A stretch of DNA of 64,000 nt from Colocasia esculenta (lineage: Eukaryota > Streptophyta > Magnoliopsida > Alismatales > Araceae). A program made the position numbers and the translations under genes. The stretch is from contig CM024758.1 of the NCBI GenBank assembly GCA_014218235.1, forward strand, positions 100,539,698-100,603,697, written 5' to 3'. Positions 33,102-44,860 of the stretch are shown here, one piece after another (positions within the stretch are counted from its first letter, which is position 1; every line of letters starts with the position of its first letter). The notes under the pieces were generated by a model. The model was given only the letters and a program-made list of their open reading frames with translations, made no database searches and was not told the origin of the DNA.

Positions 33102-36100
33102 AAGATAAAAATAAACAAATAAGAATTAGTAAAACAGGAAAATGTAGATGAACTAAGAACTAAAATCAAGACTCTAACAGAAGAAAACATAAATTTATCT
33201 AGCACGTTAGAAAAATTCACAAATGGTAAAAACTCCCTCATATTAAAAGGTGCTAGAAGATCAGGTAAGAAAAAAATGGATTAGGATATACACCCCCAGA
33301 TAATGAAGAAACCATAGTTTATCCTAAAACATATCCAACACCAAAATTTGTACCTGAACAAGATATAGCATACAAAGCTGATTTCAAATATATAGAAAAA
33401 GTAACCAAATTATCCTGCTGTAGTCACTGCAACAAGTTAGGACATATCATAACGACATGCCCAACAAGACATAAGAAATGGATAATAAAAAGTAAAATCA
33501 ATGATACTAACAATCAGGACCCAAAAGAATTTGGGTACCTAAAGCTTGATGATTTATTTCAGGTTAACCCTCGAGCATCCAAATGGTACTTGGATAGTGG
33601 GTGCTCAAGGCACATGTCAGGAAACCAGAAGTTATTCACTCATCTCCAAGCTGAAGAAGGAATAGTTACTTATGGAGATAATGGAAAAGGAACAGTAATT
33701 GGCAGTGGCTCTGTGAATAATAAAGGAAGAACAGTTATAGAAGATGTAGTTACTTGTCAAAGGGTTGAAGCATAATCTCATTAGCATCAGCCAACTGTGT
33801 GACAGAGGCCATCAGATACAGTTTCAAGAATCGAAATGCAGCATACTGAAAGATGGATCAGTCATCTTTGAAGCAAATAGAGAAAAGAACTTATATGTGC
33901 TCTATCTTGAGGAACTCAAAGAACAAAATGTCTGTCTGGCAGCAAACAAAGAAAAATCTACTGAATTATGGCACAGACGACTAGGACATTGTAGCATAGA
34001 TAGTATGAGAAAATTGGTGAAGAAAAATCTTGCAGAAGGTCTGCCAAAGGTCTGTGCAAAAATGGAAGGTGTCTGTAGACCTTGTGCTAAGGGAAAGCAC
34101 ACCAAGAGCTCCTTCAAGTCAAAGATGGTGGTAACCACCTCAAAACCCTTAGAGCTCCTTCATATGGATCTATTTGGGCCAATGAGGACTACCAGTTTGG
34201 AGGAAAGAACTTTGGATTTGTCATAGTCGATGATTACTCAAGATTCACATGGGTATCATTTCTAGAGCATAAAGATGACACATTTGATAACTTTGTCAGT
34301 TTCAGCAAGAAAGTACAGAAGGATCAGAAGTTCAGCATTGTTTCTATCCGATCAGATCATGGTGGTGAATTTCAGAATGAAAAGTTTGTTAAGTTCTGTG
34401 ATGATCAGGGAATTGAGCATAATTTCTCAGCACCAAGGACACCACAGCAAAATGGAATTGCTGAGAGAAAAATAGAACTCTATTGGATATGGCAAGAACA
34501 ATGTTATCAGAATATGATCTGCCAAGGTATTTTTGGGCTGAAGCAGTCAACACAGCAAGCTACATTATCAACAGAGTAATGATCAGGCCAATCCTAAAGA
34601 AGACTGCATATGAACTGTTCAAAGGAAAGAAACCAAAGATCAGCCACTTCAGGACATTTGGATGTCCTTGCTTCATCCACAACAATGGAAAAAGAGACAT
34701 TGGTAAGTTGGATGCCAAATCAGATGAAGGTATCTTCATGGGGTACACCTCTAAACCCAAAGGCTATAGAGTATTTAATAAACGCACTTTATTAATTGAA
34801 CAGTCTGTACATATTATTTTTGATGAAACTAACCCTTCCTTAAGAAAGGACGAAGATAGTGATAATGATGATGCAGATAAGCTGTCCAAGAAACTAAAGA
34901 ATACATCAATTGAGGACAAGGATGATCCACCTCTAGAAGACCTGCAACAAAAGGAAATTACATATGAAAATCCTCCAAAGGAATGGAGACACAAGAAAGA
35001 TCACCCACTTGAGAATATTATTGGTGATCCATCCGTAGGGGTAAGAACAAGAGGTAATATTATTCCTTGTGATTACCTAGCTTTTGTTTCTCAAATAGAG
35101 CCTAGGACAGTCAATGAAGCTCTTACTGATGAATCTTGGATAATAGCCATGCAAGATGAATTAAATCAATTCAAGAGAAACCAAGTATGGTCACTTGTTC
35201 CTAGACCATCAGACCGTCCAGTCATTGGCACCAAATGGGTGTTCAGAAATAAACTGGATGAAACTGGTGTAATCTTAAGAAACAAGGCCAGATTGGTAGC
35301 TCAAGGCTATTCTCAAGAGGAAGGCATAGATTTCGATGAAACCTATGCACCTGTAGCTAGACTTGAGGCTATTAGAATATTACTTGCATATGCATCAGCT
35401 TTGAATTTAACATTATTTCAAATGGATGTTAAATCCGCATTTTTAAATGGTTTTATAAAAGAGGAAGTTTATGTGGAACAACCCCCGGGTTTTGATGACA
35501 CAGAATTTCCTAATCATGTTTTCAAACTTCACAAGGCATTATATGGTTTAAAGCAAGCACCTAGAGCCTGGTATGAAAGGCTTAGTTCTTTTCTTTTAAA
35601 CCATGGTTTCAGTAGAGGTCAAGTAGATAGTACTCTTTTCATAAAGTCAAAGGTCAAACACATTCTACTAGTTCAAATTTATGTAGATGATATTATTTTG
35701 GTTCTACTGATGAATCCCTTTGCAAGTACTTTGAAAAGTTGATGCAGGGAGAATTTGAAATGAGCATGATGGGAGAACTCAATTATTTCCTTGGACTACA
35801 AATCAAACAAGGAAAGGAAGGAACTCACATCTGTCAAGCAAAGTACACAAAAGAACTCTTGAAGAAATTTGGATTCGATAATACCAAACCACTGTCAACA
35901 CCAATGAGTACATCAACAAGGATGGACAGTGATAAAGATGGTAAGAAAGTAGATCAAAAGATCTACAGAGGTATGATAGGTTCACTCCTTTATTTAACAG
36001 CTAGTAGACCTGATATTTTATTTAGTGTATGCATGTGTGCTAGGTATCAAGCGGATCCTAAAGAATCACATTTAATTTCTGTGAAAAGAATATTTAGATA

Positions 36101-36620
36101 TTTAGGAAGAACTCATGACTTAGGTCTGTGGTATCCAAAATGTTGTGAAATTAACTTAGTAGGTTATTCTGATGCTGACTATGCTGGATGCAAATTAGAT
36201 AGAAAAAGCACCAGTGGTTGTTGTCAATTTCTTGCAGGATGTTTGATATCTTGGTCTTCAAAGAAACAAAATTCAGTGGCACTATCTACAGCTGAAGCTG
36301 AGTACGTAGCTGCTGGAAGTTGTTGTACACAACTCTTATGGATAAAGCAACAACTTGAAGATTTCGGATTAAACATCAAATCCATCCCACTGTTGTGTGA
36401 CAACACCAGTGCCATTAATCTCACCAAGAATCCAGTTCAACATTCAAGGACCAAGCATATTGAGGTTAGATATCATTTTATTCGTGATCATGTAGCAAAT
36501 GGTAATATTGAAATATCTTTTATTGATACAAATGGTCAGTTAGCAGACATTTTCACAAAAGCCTTACCCGAGGAGAGATTCACATCTCTTAGAAGGGAAT
36601 TAGGCATGTGCAATTTGTGA
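33102..36620 (+). pseudogene. SIRE-1 pol (PR, IN, RT, RNase H), frameshifted
   Basis: In order: a second Cys/His knuckle near 33415-33460, protease with DSG at 33593-33601, the GAG-pre-integrase HHCC zinc region (LWHRRLGHC to CRPC, 33960-34090), integrase core (HMDLFGP, then RSDHGGEF, then FSAPRTPQQNG), RT with TKWVFRNKLDE, QMDVKSAFLNG and YVDD at 35680-35691, and RNase H with SDADYAG and STAEAEYVA. The frame ends at 36620. One-base shifts near 33770, 34195, 34470 and 35700 break it. Domain order PR-IN-RT-RH is diagnostic of Ty1/copia. Confidence 0.95.
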
Positions 36621-37005
36621 AAAAGTTTTGTTTAAAACTGGCACATTAAATTTCAGAATTAAGTAATTTTTCCCTCCATGGCTTTAAGCAAAAGAAATTC
36701 AAATTATCCTTTGTAACCGCTCTCTCATTGAAGTCGGTTTGAATAGTCAAACTCTTTTGTCTTCTTCTGCCGCCTTTTGGCGCCTCACTTTCACAACGCT
36801 TTAATTATTCAAAATCGATGAGAGAACGATTCGTATCCCATCGTCTACCTTTCCCCCTTTCGTCTGGTTGCTTGAGCCGATGCCCTAGCAATTCGACATC
36901 GACTCTCTGCTAGTTTGAAGCTTCTCTCCTCTTCCCGCGAAATTTCTTGAGGGATCTTCTCCTCCTTCCTTCTCAATCCTCCAGAAAACCTCCACACTTG
37001 ATTCC
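36621..37005 (+). other. Spacer between SIRE-1 pol and third ORF
   Basis: A 385-bp non-coding stretch; its last 80 bp are C/T-rich (TCTTCTCCTCCTTCCTTCTC type), a possible leader or splice-acceptor tract for the third ORF. Confidence 0.5.
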
Positions 37006-40000
37006 ATGGCCGCATCAGCCGTTTCCGGGAGTTTGGGTGGCTACAGCGCCGAGTTTCTTACTCCTGAGCAGCAGGAGAGGTTCAAGTTTGTGAAGACCAA
37101 AGTTTGTGGAACAAGGCAGTGGACGTTGCTGATCTTGAAAAGAATGGTATGTATGGTGTGTGTTGAAGCTTTGATCAGGATGCAATGGATGGGAGTAACA
37201 ACTTTCTCTGAGGTAAGTTATCCAGACCTCGTGAAGGCCTTCTATGTATGCTTGAAGACTCAAGAAGATGGGTCCCTGGTTTCATATGTCAAGGGAACCC
37301 AGATTAAGATAGATAGTGAGCTATTGCATGAGTTGTTTGGAGTAACAACATCAGGGCACAGTGGGGTTCACTCCGTGAACGCCCAGGTCAAGGGTCTTGG
37401 CATTGTAGGGCCGGGATACAGATTAAGAGATGGTAAATTGGACATCAACCAGCTGAATGCGTTCAACCGCCTCCTTCACTTCATAGTGTGTCAGATTTTG
37501 GTTCCAAGAAGCGCCACTTTCTCCACCTGTACCAAGGCAGACTCAGACATGATGTTCTGGGCCATACAGAACAAGGAAATCAACATGGCCGCAGTGATGA
37601 TGGAAAGAATGTCTTTTGCCAGAGATCAGATTTGGGACACAAAAAGCAAGCTCAATGTTTCCTTGCCGTATGCACATCTGCTCACCAAAGTTTTCAAGCA
37701 CTTTGGTATTGATCTGGCAGGAGCAGTAGTTGAGAAAATGGGCCAATCAATTAGGTCCAGAAATCTCAGGAAAAGTGGTTTTTCAGTTATAGATGGTGTT
37801 TGGTCTAAGACCACAGTGGCCGAGGGAGAGGCCATCATAGGTGATATTCCTGATGTTCAGGAAGAAGCAGCAGAACAGCAGCAGCAGAGCAACTAGCAGC
37901 AGTCCAAGCAGCAGTAGAACAGAGAATAGAGATTGAGCCAGCAGTACCTTCACTTCCAGCAGAATTAGCAGAATTAGCAGAAGCAGCAGTTGAGGGTAGG
38001 GTCACCCCTTGTCCAATAGTTTCACAATCTCCAGAAGGTCCTGTAGAAGAAGCAGTGGAAGGTGCAGCAGATAATCTGCCCACCTCCATTATTGCCTCCA
38101 TTCTCAGAGATGTAGTAGATTCAGTTCTCACCACTCCAGTCACCTCAGAGACTGGGGAATTGCAGAAGAAGTTGTGGCATCAGGCCACATTGAGGAATCA
38201 GTGGCAGCAACAGTTCAAGAGGAGCAGTCCAGTGCTCCAACAAGTGTTGTTTTGGAAGATGCTCCCATTCAGGGGGAGCAAGAATTAATGGAAAAAGATG
38301 CTCCTGCTCAGGGGGAGCAATTCAAGGGAGGTCAAGAAGAAGAAGCAGCTCACCATGATGAGCCAATGGGTGATGTACCAGTTGATGAAGACCTACCTCA
38401 TGATCAGGATGATGTCAGAGATGGGGAGACAGCAAGCTCCTCTGATTCTGATGATGATCAGCCTCCTCCAGTTCAGAGGCTAGGCAGAAAGGGAAAGAAG
38501 TGGAGCCCGAAGTACCTCTCTTATCAAAACTCCACATGAAAGGCTAATGAGGCAGAAGATTGTGATAAATTTGAAGCCTGTGATTGAGAGACTTGATGCC
38601 CAAGGAACTATTCTATGTTCTCTTCAATCTGATGTATCCTCCATCTTCATGAGCCAAGCTTCAGCTTCAAAGGAAATTTCCAACATAAGAAATGCCATGA
38701 AGTGGTTAACCAGGAAATGGGCACCATGAAAAATTTGCTGGGAGACATTCTCAAGGTGGTTGGAGCTCAAATTCCTCCTCCTCCACCTCCTGCAGCCCAG
38801 GTTCCGGAGTCAGGGCCTTCAAGGCCATCAGTTCAAGAGGCAGGGCCAACAGGGCCAGAAGCAGCAGCAGCCAGCAGAGGCAGCAGTAAATGTGCAAAGG
38901 CCATCTGGGCCAGCTGAGCAGGTTGAAGGGTCTCCAGGGCAAGCTGAGCAAGTGTCAGGGCCAACAGGGCCATTGGAGAGTGAACCTGTGCAGGCAGAGG
39001 CTGAAGAAGAGTCCTTGGCACCCAAGCCCCCAGCTCCCTCTTCTCCTCTCACACACCTATTCCTCCAACTCCACCCTCAGCTCCTACAGCTCCTCCTGCT
39101 CCACAAACATTCAAGAAGCCTCAATCCAGACCAATTTCCTCTCCCACTCCATTTCCTCCTCATTCCACCTCATCTCCTGCCTCCTCTACTACAATTCCTT
39201 CTCTTCTCCTATCCTTGAGGCCCCTCCAGCATCCTCAGCTGGAGCCTCCTCCTCCTCCTCTGGTCCCTCCCTTGGACCAGTTGATGACCTCCCAACTACT
39301 TCACATTCTTTTCTTCATCCTACTCCTCCACCCTCTTTCATCACTATCATACCTGAAAGAGCCCAACTTAACTCTCCCTTTATGGAAAAGATAAAGGATG
39401 AGTTTGAGGAAGGGATCCTCAGGTCTGTGTTGAAGGTTGGAGAACATGTCCATAGGGCAGACTCTTCCAGTCCTGCCCCCAAGAAGAGGAAAACTTACTT
39501 CTACTCCATTTCCTCTGAACCTAAATACCCACCTTGTGGTTTTCTCTCACAGTGGACAACAAACATAAACCACTGTACAGAGAATATCTCTCAAAGGTTG
39601 TTCTTGCAACTATCATTAACCTTCCCTTTCTTGATCTCACAGATCATTTGCACACCATTCTACCCTACACTTCTCTTACAAAATCCGAAAAATCCAGAAT
39701 TTCTCTCTTGCCCACTCCAAATCAGAAGACCAATGGGGCAAAGGTCACAAGGATCTCTTCAAGAAAATTATTCTTGCCAAATCTGCTAGATTCCCTCCAA
39801 GGGACCACTCCCTGACCTTATCAGAATGGTTCAGGTTGTATCATAGAGAACTTTGGGCACCCTTCATTCAAAAGGAAATCAAAATGATCAGACATTTCAT
39901 GCTATTCAACAATTACAGATATGTCCATAGACTTCCAGAGGTTCAGCTTAGCCAATTCAGAAAGGCCATTTCAGCTCTGACTCCGGATATCTCATACTTC

Positions 40001-40880
40001 AGATGTTCAGGTAGATTTTGCTACCCTCCAAGTGCCTGAAGAGATAGCCCTTCCTCAAATCCATTTTCTAGTTATGGAATCCTCTGTAGGATCCATCATC
40101 TTTGAGCGTTTTGCCAGAGTAATGGGCAGAATTAGAGTACAGAAAGGCTGCCTGGTTGCTTTTCCTAGATTCCTATTTAGGGAATATCACCAGGGGCATG
40201 TAAGTGCTGAAGTTCTAGCCCCCATTCTGTCTGAATGTGAAAGGCTGACATCCTCAGAATGGTCCAAGTTCTACCCTTTGTCAGCTCAGCAGTTTTTCTC
40301 TCAATGAAGCTCAAGCCAGGGAAGGCAAACCAGCAATCTCCAGCTACCTTCTTGGATATGAATTTATACATCTTGTTAATGACCCTTCAAAGTCTGGGAG
40401 GAAAGATACAAGGTATATGTAGCTCTTCACAAAGCTCTCAGAGATAATCACAATCACTATCCTGTGTCCATGGATCAGTTTCTTACCTGTGCCAGCTTTG
40501 GGACTCGTCGTTTCCTAAAGATGACTATGGAAAAGGCTTATGCTGATCTTCTCTACAAACACCTAGATCTTCATCTCAAAAGGATGGTTTCCTCCATGGG
40601 ACCAACCTATTCTTTGTCTTTTGGAGTTTTAAAACTCATTTTGAAGAGCAGGAAGCACAGGCATGGGAAACCATCTCCCATTTTGCCTCTCTTTTGTCCC
40701 TGCCTTCTATTTACCTGTACCTCCGCAAAGTTAATGAAATCTCCTTCTTTGTGTACTCCTATTTTTATTTCTCTCTTATTCTTTGTCGAAGGTTGTCTTT
40801 TTGCTCAATGACAAAAAGGGGGAGAAAATTAGCATGTCTGAAATACATTCCAATATTTTTTAAGGAAGCAAATTAGCATG
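37006..40880 (+). pseudogene. SIRE-1 third (envelope-like) ORF, frameshifted
   Basis: The first frame (37006-37896, 296 residues) begins MAASAVSGSLGGYS and carries the putative plant transposon domain found in Sirevirus extra ORFs (LFGVTTSGHSGVH, FNRLLHFIVCQIL). Gln/Glu- and Pro-rich low-complexity sequence follows (37850-39400), with a possible coiled coil near 38550-38730, then a second globular part (39530-40780). The end contains a hydrophobic run, FFVYSYFYFSLILC, near 40760, a possible membrane segment. No signal peptide is evident at the N-terminus. At least six frameshifts occur. Some Sireviruses are described as having envelope-like genes; an actual envelope role is unproven. Confidence 0.75.
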
Positions 40881-40956
40881 TCATATCTTCAGACTGATTT
40901 CAGATATTTTTATCCATGCTTATTGTTCAGTTTGTCATCACCAAAAAGGGGGAGAT
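40810..40956 (+). promoter_or_regulatory. SIRE-1 duplicated polypurine tracts
   Basis: Two copies of AAAAAGGGGGAGA occur, one near 40813 and one at 40944-40956, the latter directly before the 3' LTR. The LTR-adjacent copy should prime plus-strand synthesis. Multiple tracts of this kind are known in Sireviruses. Confidence 0.85.
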
Positions 40957-42955
40957 TGATGATCAGTCTGTCCCCATGTAATTTTAATTAATTACATATG
41001 TATTTTGGTGATTAACAAAACTAAACTAGTTTTTATCAATAATATCTAATAATATTTCATAAGTCTTAAAGTACAGAAAATAACAAGGTCAAACAGCCAT
41101 AAAGGTATGCATTACTCTCTGAAGCTTTAATCTTTTCACATGATATTTCTCTAAGTCCATATCGATTTCTATTGAAAATCTTAACGATTTCCTTATAGAC
41201 TGAAAAGTCATGTTGTTTCAAACAAGTCGATGTTGTAACGATTCTATAGTCATCACAACGATTTCTTTAGAACGCGTAACGACTTGCCTGTCATAACGTT
41301 CTATAAGTCATCACAACGATTTCTTTAGAAAGCGTAACGACTTGTCCTGTCAAACGATTTCGTAAGTTATCGAACAATTTCTTTAGAACTCGCAACGACT
41401 TGCTCGCCGTAACGATTTCGTAAGTTACCGTAACGATTTCTTTAGAACTCGCAACAACTTGCTCGCCATAAAACGATTTCGTAAGTTACCGTAACGATTT
41501 CTTTAGAACTCGCAACGACTTGCTCTCCGTAACGATTTCTTTAGAACTCGCAACGACTTGCTCGCCGTAACGATTTTGTAAGTTACCGTAAAGATTTCTT
41601 TAAGCGCTCATAACGATTTGCTTTGCACAAAGATTTCTTTAAGCGCTCACAATGATTTGCTTTGCACAAAGATTTCTTTAAGCGCTCATAACGATTTGCT
41701 TTGCACAAAGATTTCTTTAAGCGCATACAACAATTTCTTTAGAGCTCATAACGACTTGATAAGTGTTCATAACGATTTCCCTTTCGTTGAACCATACACT
41801 TGCTTTAACGATTTACTCTCTATAATGACTTGTTAGTATTCATAAGGATTTTATAAGTCATATAGACAACGACTTTACAGTTTATATCACTTGTTTTTTT
41901 ATCTTATCTCTTGAAGCGTTAACTAGTCAAAGTCACGCATATATCTATCTGTCACTCCTGCATTTATGAGCTCTGAACGTATCTCTGCATGCATGTAGAC
42001 AATATCGTCCATTATTGTGCTTACTCTATATACATCTTTTAAAACAAGCTATTTAGGATTGCTATTCTAGTGAATACTCACATCAACTATACTGACAACA
42101 AGAGATAGTTTGAGTTGTCTATTGTTCTAGCATTAATATGTGCAGGGTCCTGAAGACTTTCTATCATACAACGTTGGACCTATAGACGTCAGAAGACCCT
42201 ATCCTCTTTGCGTGCTCAAATGGATAAAAGATAGTTGAAGCTTCCAAATGTCAAACAGTCTAACGTCTATCAATTCAAGAGACAACGGTTACTTCAACGG
42301 CAATATTTCAAATAGAGGATATAAATTCAAAGACAGAATGAAGAGAATGTAACAGAAAATGAAGTAGAGAACAAGCATCTCGTATTCAAGCATTCAAATT
42401 CTTCGGCAAGAAGTCCAGAGCCAAGAACTTCATTCCACCTAGCTTTCGCTCTTTGCTCTCCTTACTGTAGTGAAAATCTTGAGAGAGCTTGTGTAGTTCT
42501 GAGAGTGTGCTTAGCATAGATTCTTTGCTCTCAGTGCTAGTCGCTTCAGATCTTGGCTTGTTAAAAGCTTGATCTTATTCCATTCTCTTTGTGTTGTTTC
42601 CCTTCGGTTGTGAAGAAGACCTAGTGGGGTATCCACGGTGTTGTTATTCCCTTCAGTTGTGAAGGAAGACCAGCCGAGCTGGGTGCTGTAGCGTCCTTAG
42701 GGGGACTGTACCCTAGTTAGTAAAAACCTGAGTGGTTGCTCAGGGACTGGACGTAGGAATCCTAAGGAAAGGAGGTCCGAACCAGGGTAATCCTTTGTGT
42801 CGTGTGATTGTTTCGTTGTGTGTTTGATATTTAAACTAACAGTCACTAACCTCCTTCGAAGAATGTTTGCGTGAATGTTTTTAGTTATAGGTATCTTCTA
42901 GATTAATTTTAAAAGACCCATTCACCCCCCCTCTGGGCTTGTCATCTGGGCAACA
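40957..42955 (+). repeat. SIRE-1 3' LTR
   Basis: It repeats the 5' LTR with the same ends (TGATGATCAG ... GGCAACA). The ACGATTT array (41160-41870) is slightly longer here, with an extra GCTTTGCACAAAG unit. Differences from the 5' copy are mostly single-base gains and losses in short homopolymers. Confidence 0.95.
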
Positions 42956-44460
42956 AGAAGGACCATGCCAGGTATGTCGAACAGATCCCCGTCAAGTTAT
43001 ATTTGACTAACCTTGGTGAGGATGCACCGACAACGGCAACAAAGGAGGCTCGGCCCATCGCTGGGGGGTAGTCTTTTGGGTGAAGGCCCTTGAAGATCAG
43101 TCTCCTAAAGGAGATTGCAACCCCAAGGAGGTAGGTAAAGGAAGAGGCGGAGGAGGAGGAGGATGCTGCCCCCCCCCCCCAGCTTCAACATCGAAAAAGG
43201 AAGAGGCTGGTGAAGGCGGCCGAGCAGAAGAAGTCGTGGCTGACGTCAGCCGCGGTGGAGCCCCCGACCATCGAAGGGGTGCTCTTGGAGATGGGTCTCC
43301 ATGAGGGTGGAGATGACATCATCATTGGCGGCCAATTTGATGACTCCGTGGAGGAGTTGGTCGGGGCTCTGGTGCCCTTGGTGCTCGTTGTCGGAAGCGG
43401 GACGACGACGGCCGTGGAGGGGGCACAGACCGTTGAGCTCACCCTAGAGGCGCCAGAAGTGTCCACTGATGAAGTGCTGACACCGACCTCCATTGTAGAG
43501 GTGGCAATAGCTACGTCAGTGGCAGAGCAGGCTATCATGATCTTGACCGAGCAAACAGAGGACCGTGGTGAGGCGATGATCCCTCTGGGGGCGCCTATGG
43601 AAGGTGCCACAGACCAGGAGACCATGAAGGCGAGGACGCTCACCGAGGATGTGGCTGAAGAGCCAGTGCTTTCTCCCGAATAGACCATCAAAATGGCCGA
43701 AGTGAGGGAGGAACTGGATGAGGATCGCCTCCCTCTAACAAGGGTGTTCATGGAGAAGGCTCTGTTTGCGCCTTCAGAAGCCCGACTGGAGGCAATTCTA
43801 GAGTGTCTCCGGGCAGGTCCCTCGATCCGAGCCTTGCCCCCCTGCCCCACTGCTGAGCAACTAGAGGTGCTCCGACGGTGCCAAGGGGAAAGCTTGGAAA
43901 CAAAAGGAGCCACCGTCGATGGGAGTGTGACGCTTTCTTAGGGAGGGGAGAGCACCGACATCGACATCGATGAGATCACCTGTGGCATCGTGCGTTCGGT
44001 GGAGGTGCTCTGGAAGCTAGCAGTGGGGGCACAGTTCCAGTAGATTCTCTGGGACTCCGAGGTCATGGCTTTGGTGGAATGAGAAGAGCAGAGCCTATGT
44101 CGTGAAGCCGAGCCAACAAAAGGAGATCGACGACCTCCGACCTGTGTTGATGTTTCGAGCTGAAGCTTGCTTTTGCTGAGCCAAGAAGGCTGCCGTCACC
44201 GTGGTGCTTCATGAGGTCGAGGCTCAGGGTTGCTGCGTAAAAGGCCGGTTTTGGAGTTCCAAGAAAACTTGGAGCAGTATGGCGCATCTTGCTACGAGTC
44301 GGCCTTGAGGTCGGTGACCGTCGAGGTTGACACCACGCCACGGTGGAATACGCCCAGGAAGCTTTCGTTGCCACACTTCGGAGTGTCGCCGCCACATACG
44401 GGACCCTCATCTAGATGGGATCCACTTCGCCAGCTTCCGAGTAGGGCGGATGCCTTCTGA
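42956..44460 (+). pseudogene. Tat2 antisense ORF, PF04195-like, 3' part
   Basis: After the repeated AGAAG the interrupted exon continues (KDHARYVEQIPVKLYL) with a possible GTATGT donor. A Lys/Arg- and Gly-rich stretch follows (43100-43260), then a long acidic region (43270-43680) with a TAG at 43681. The next part (MAEVREELDEDRLPLTRVF) runs to a stop near 43941, and a helical C-terminal remnant (LRSVAATYGTLI) ends near 44412. Several frame changes occur. It ends near the end of Tat2 pol, which lies on the other strand. Confidence 0.6.
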
Positions 44461-44860
44461 GGTCGAGGATGCTGGCCACTCGGACCAAGCCCCCTAAGAC
44501 CTGTATTTTTTATATATATATGTATGTAACTTGCCCATCTGGGCTATATGTAAACTTTTTGCTCATGAATGAAAAAGAAAAGTGTTCCCCTTTTTCGATC
44601 CTCTTCCTTTTTGTGTCAGTTTTTATCGAACCTGATTCGTTGGAGTATTAAGGGTTTTTAGGTATTGTGCAAGCCTTTCGAGCTAAAGAGCTCAGAATAA
44701 GCCAAGGGTTGTACCGAATACCCTCCTCCCCCTATTGGCAGAAAAAGAATGGAGAAGTAGGCAATTATCTTTTCTGATAAAAGATACAAGAGGCCCTTCG
44801 TACAAATAATAGGCCTTTTGATTCGAAACATGCCAGTCCTTGGTAGGTTTCTCCATTGAG
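44461..44860. other. Tat2 spacer between antisense ORF end and pol end
   Basis: AT-rich, with a TATATATA stretch near 44512 and AATGAAAAAGAAAAG near 44564, a possible 3' untranslated region of the antisense transcript. No ORF of note. Confidence 0.45.

Larger units (their letters stand above)
29763..42955 (+). mobile_element. SIRE-1, complete Sirevirus (Ty1/copia), 13.2 kb
   Basis: The element has two LTRs (1,955 and 1,999 bp), a primer site, gag, pol, a large third ORF and a polypurine tract, in canonical order. The target duplication AGAAG is perfect (29758-29762 and 42956-42960). The LTRs are near-identical apart from many single-base indels and a few substitutions, so the insertion is recent. 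The coding frames nevertheless contain several one-base shifts. It landed in an exon of the Tat2 antisense ORF. Confidence 0.95.

Noticed and set aside
41618..41836. ORF with repeated peptide CTKISLSAHND
   Set aside because: It is a translation of the LTR tandem array, not a gene.
43185..43913. Minus-strand ORF of 242 codons rich in Ser
   Set aside because: It mirrors the acidic plus-strand antisense-ORF frame; Ser/Thr/Val richness is what the reverse of Glu/Ala/Gly codons gives.
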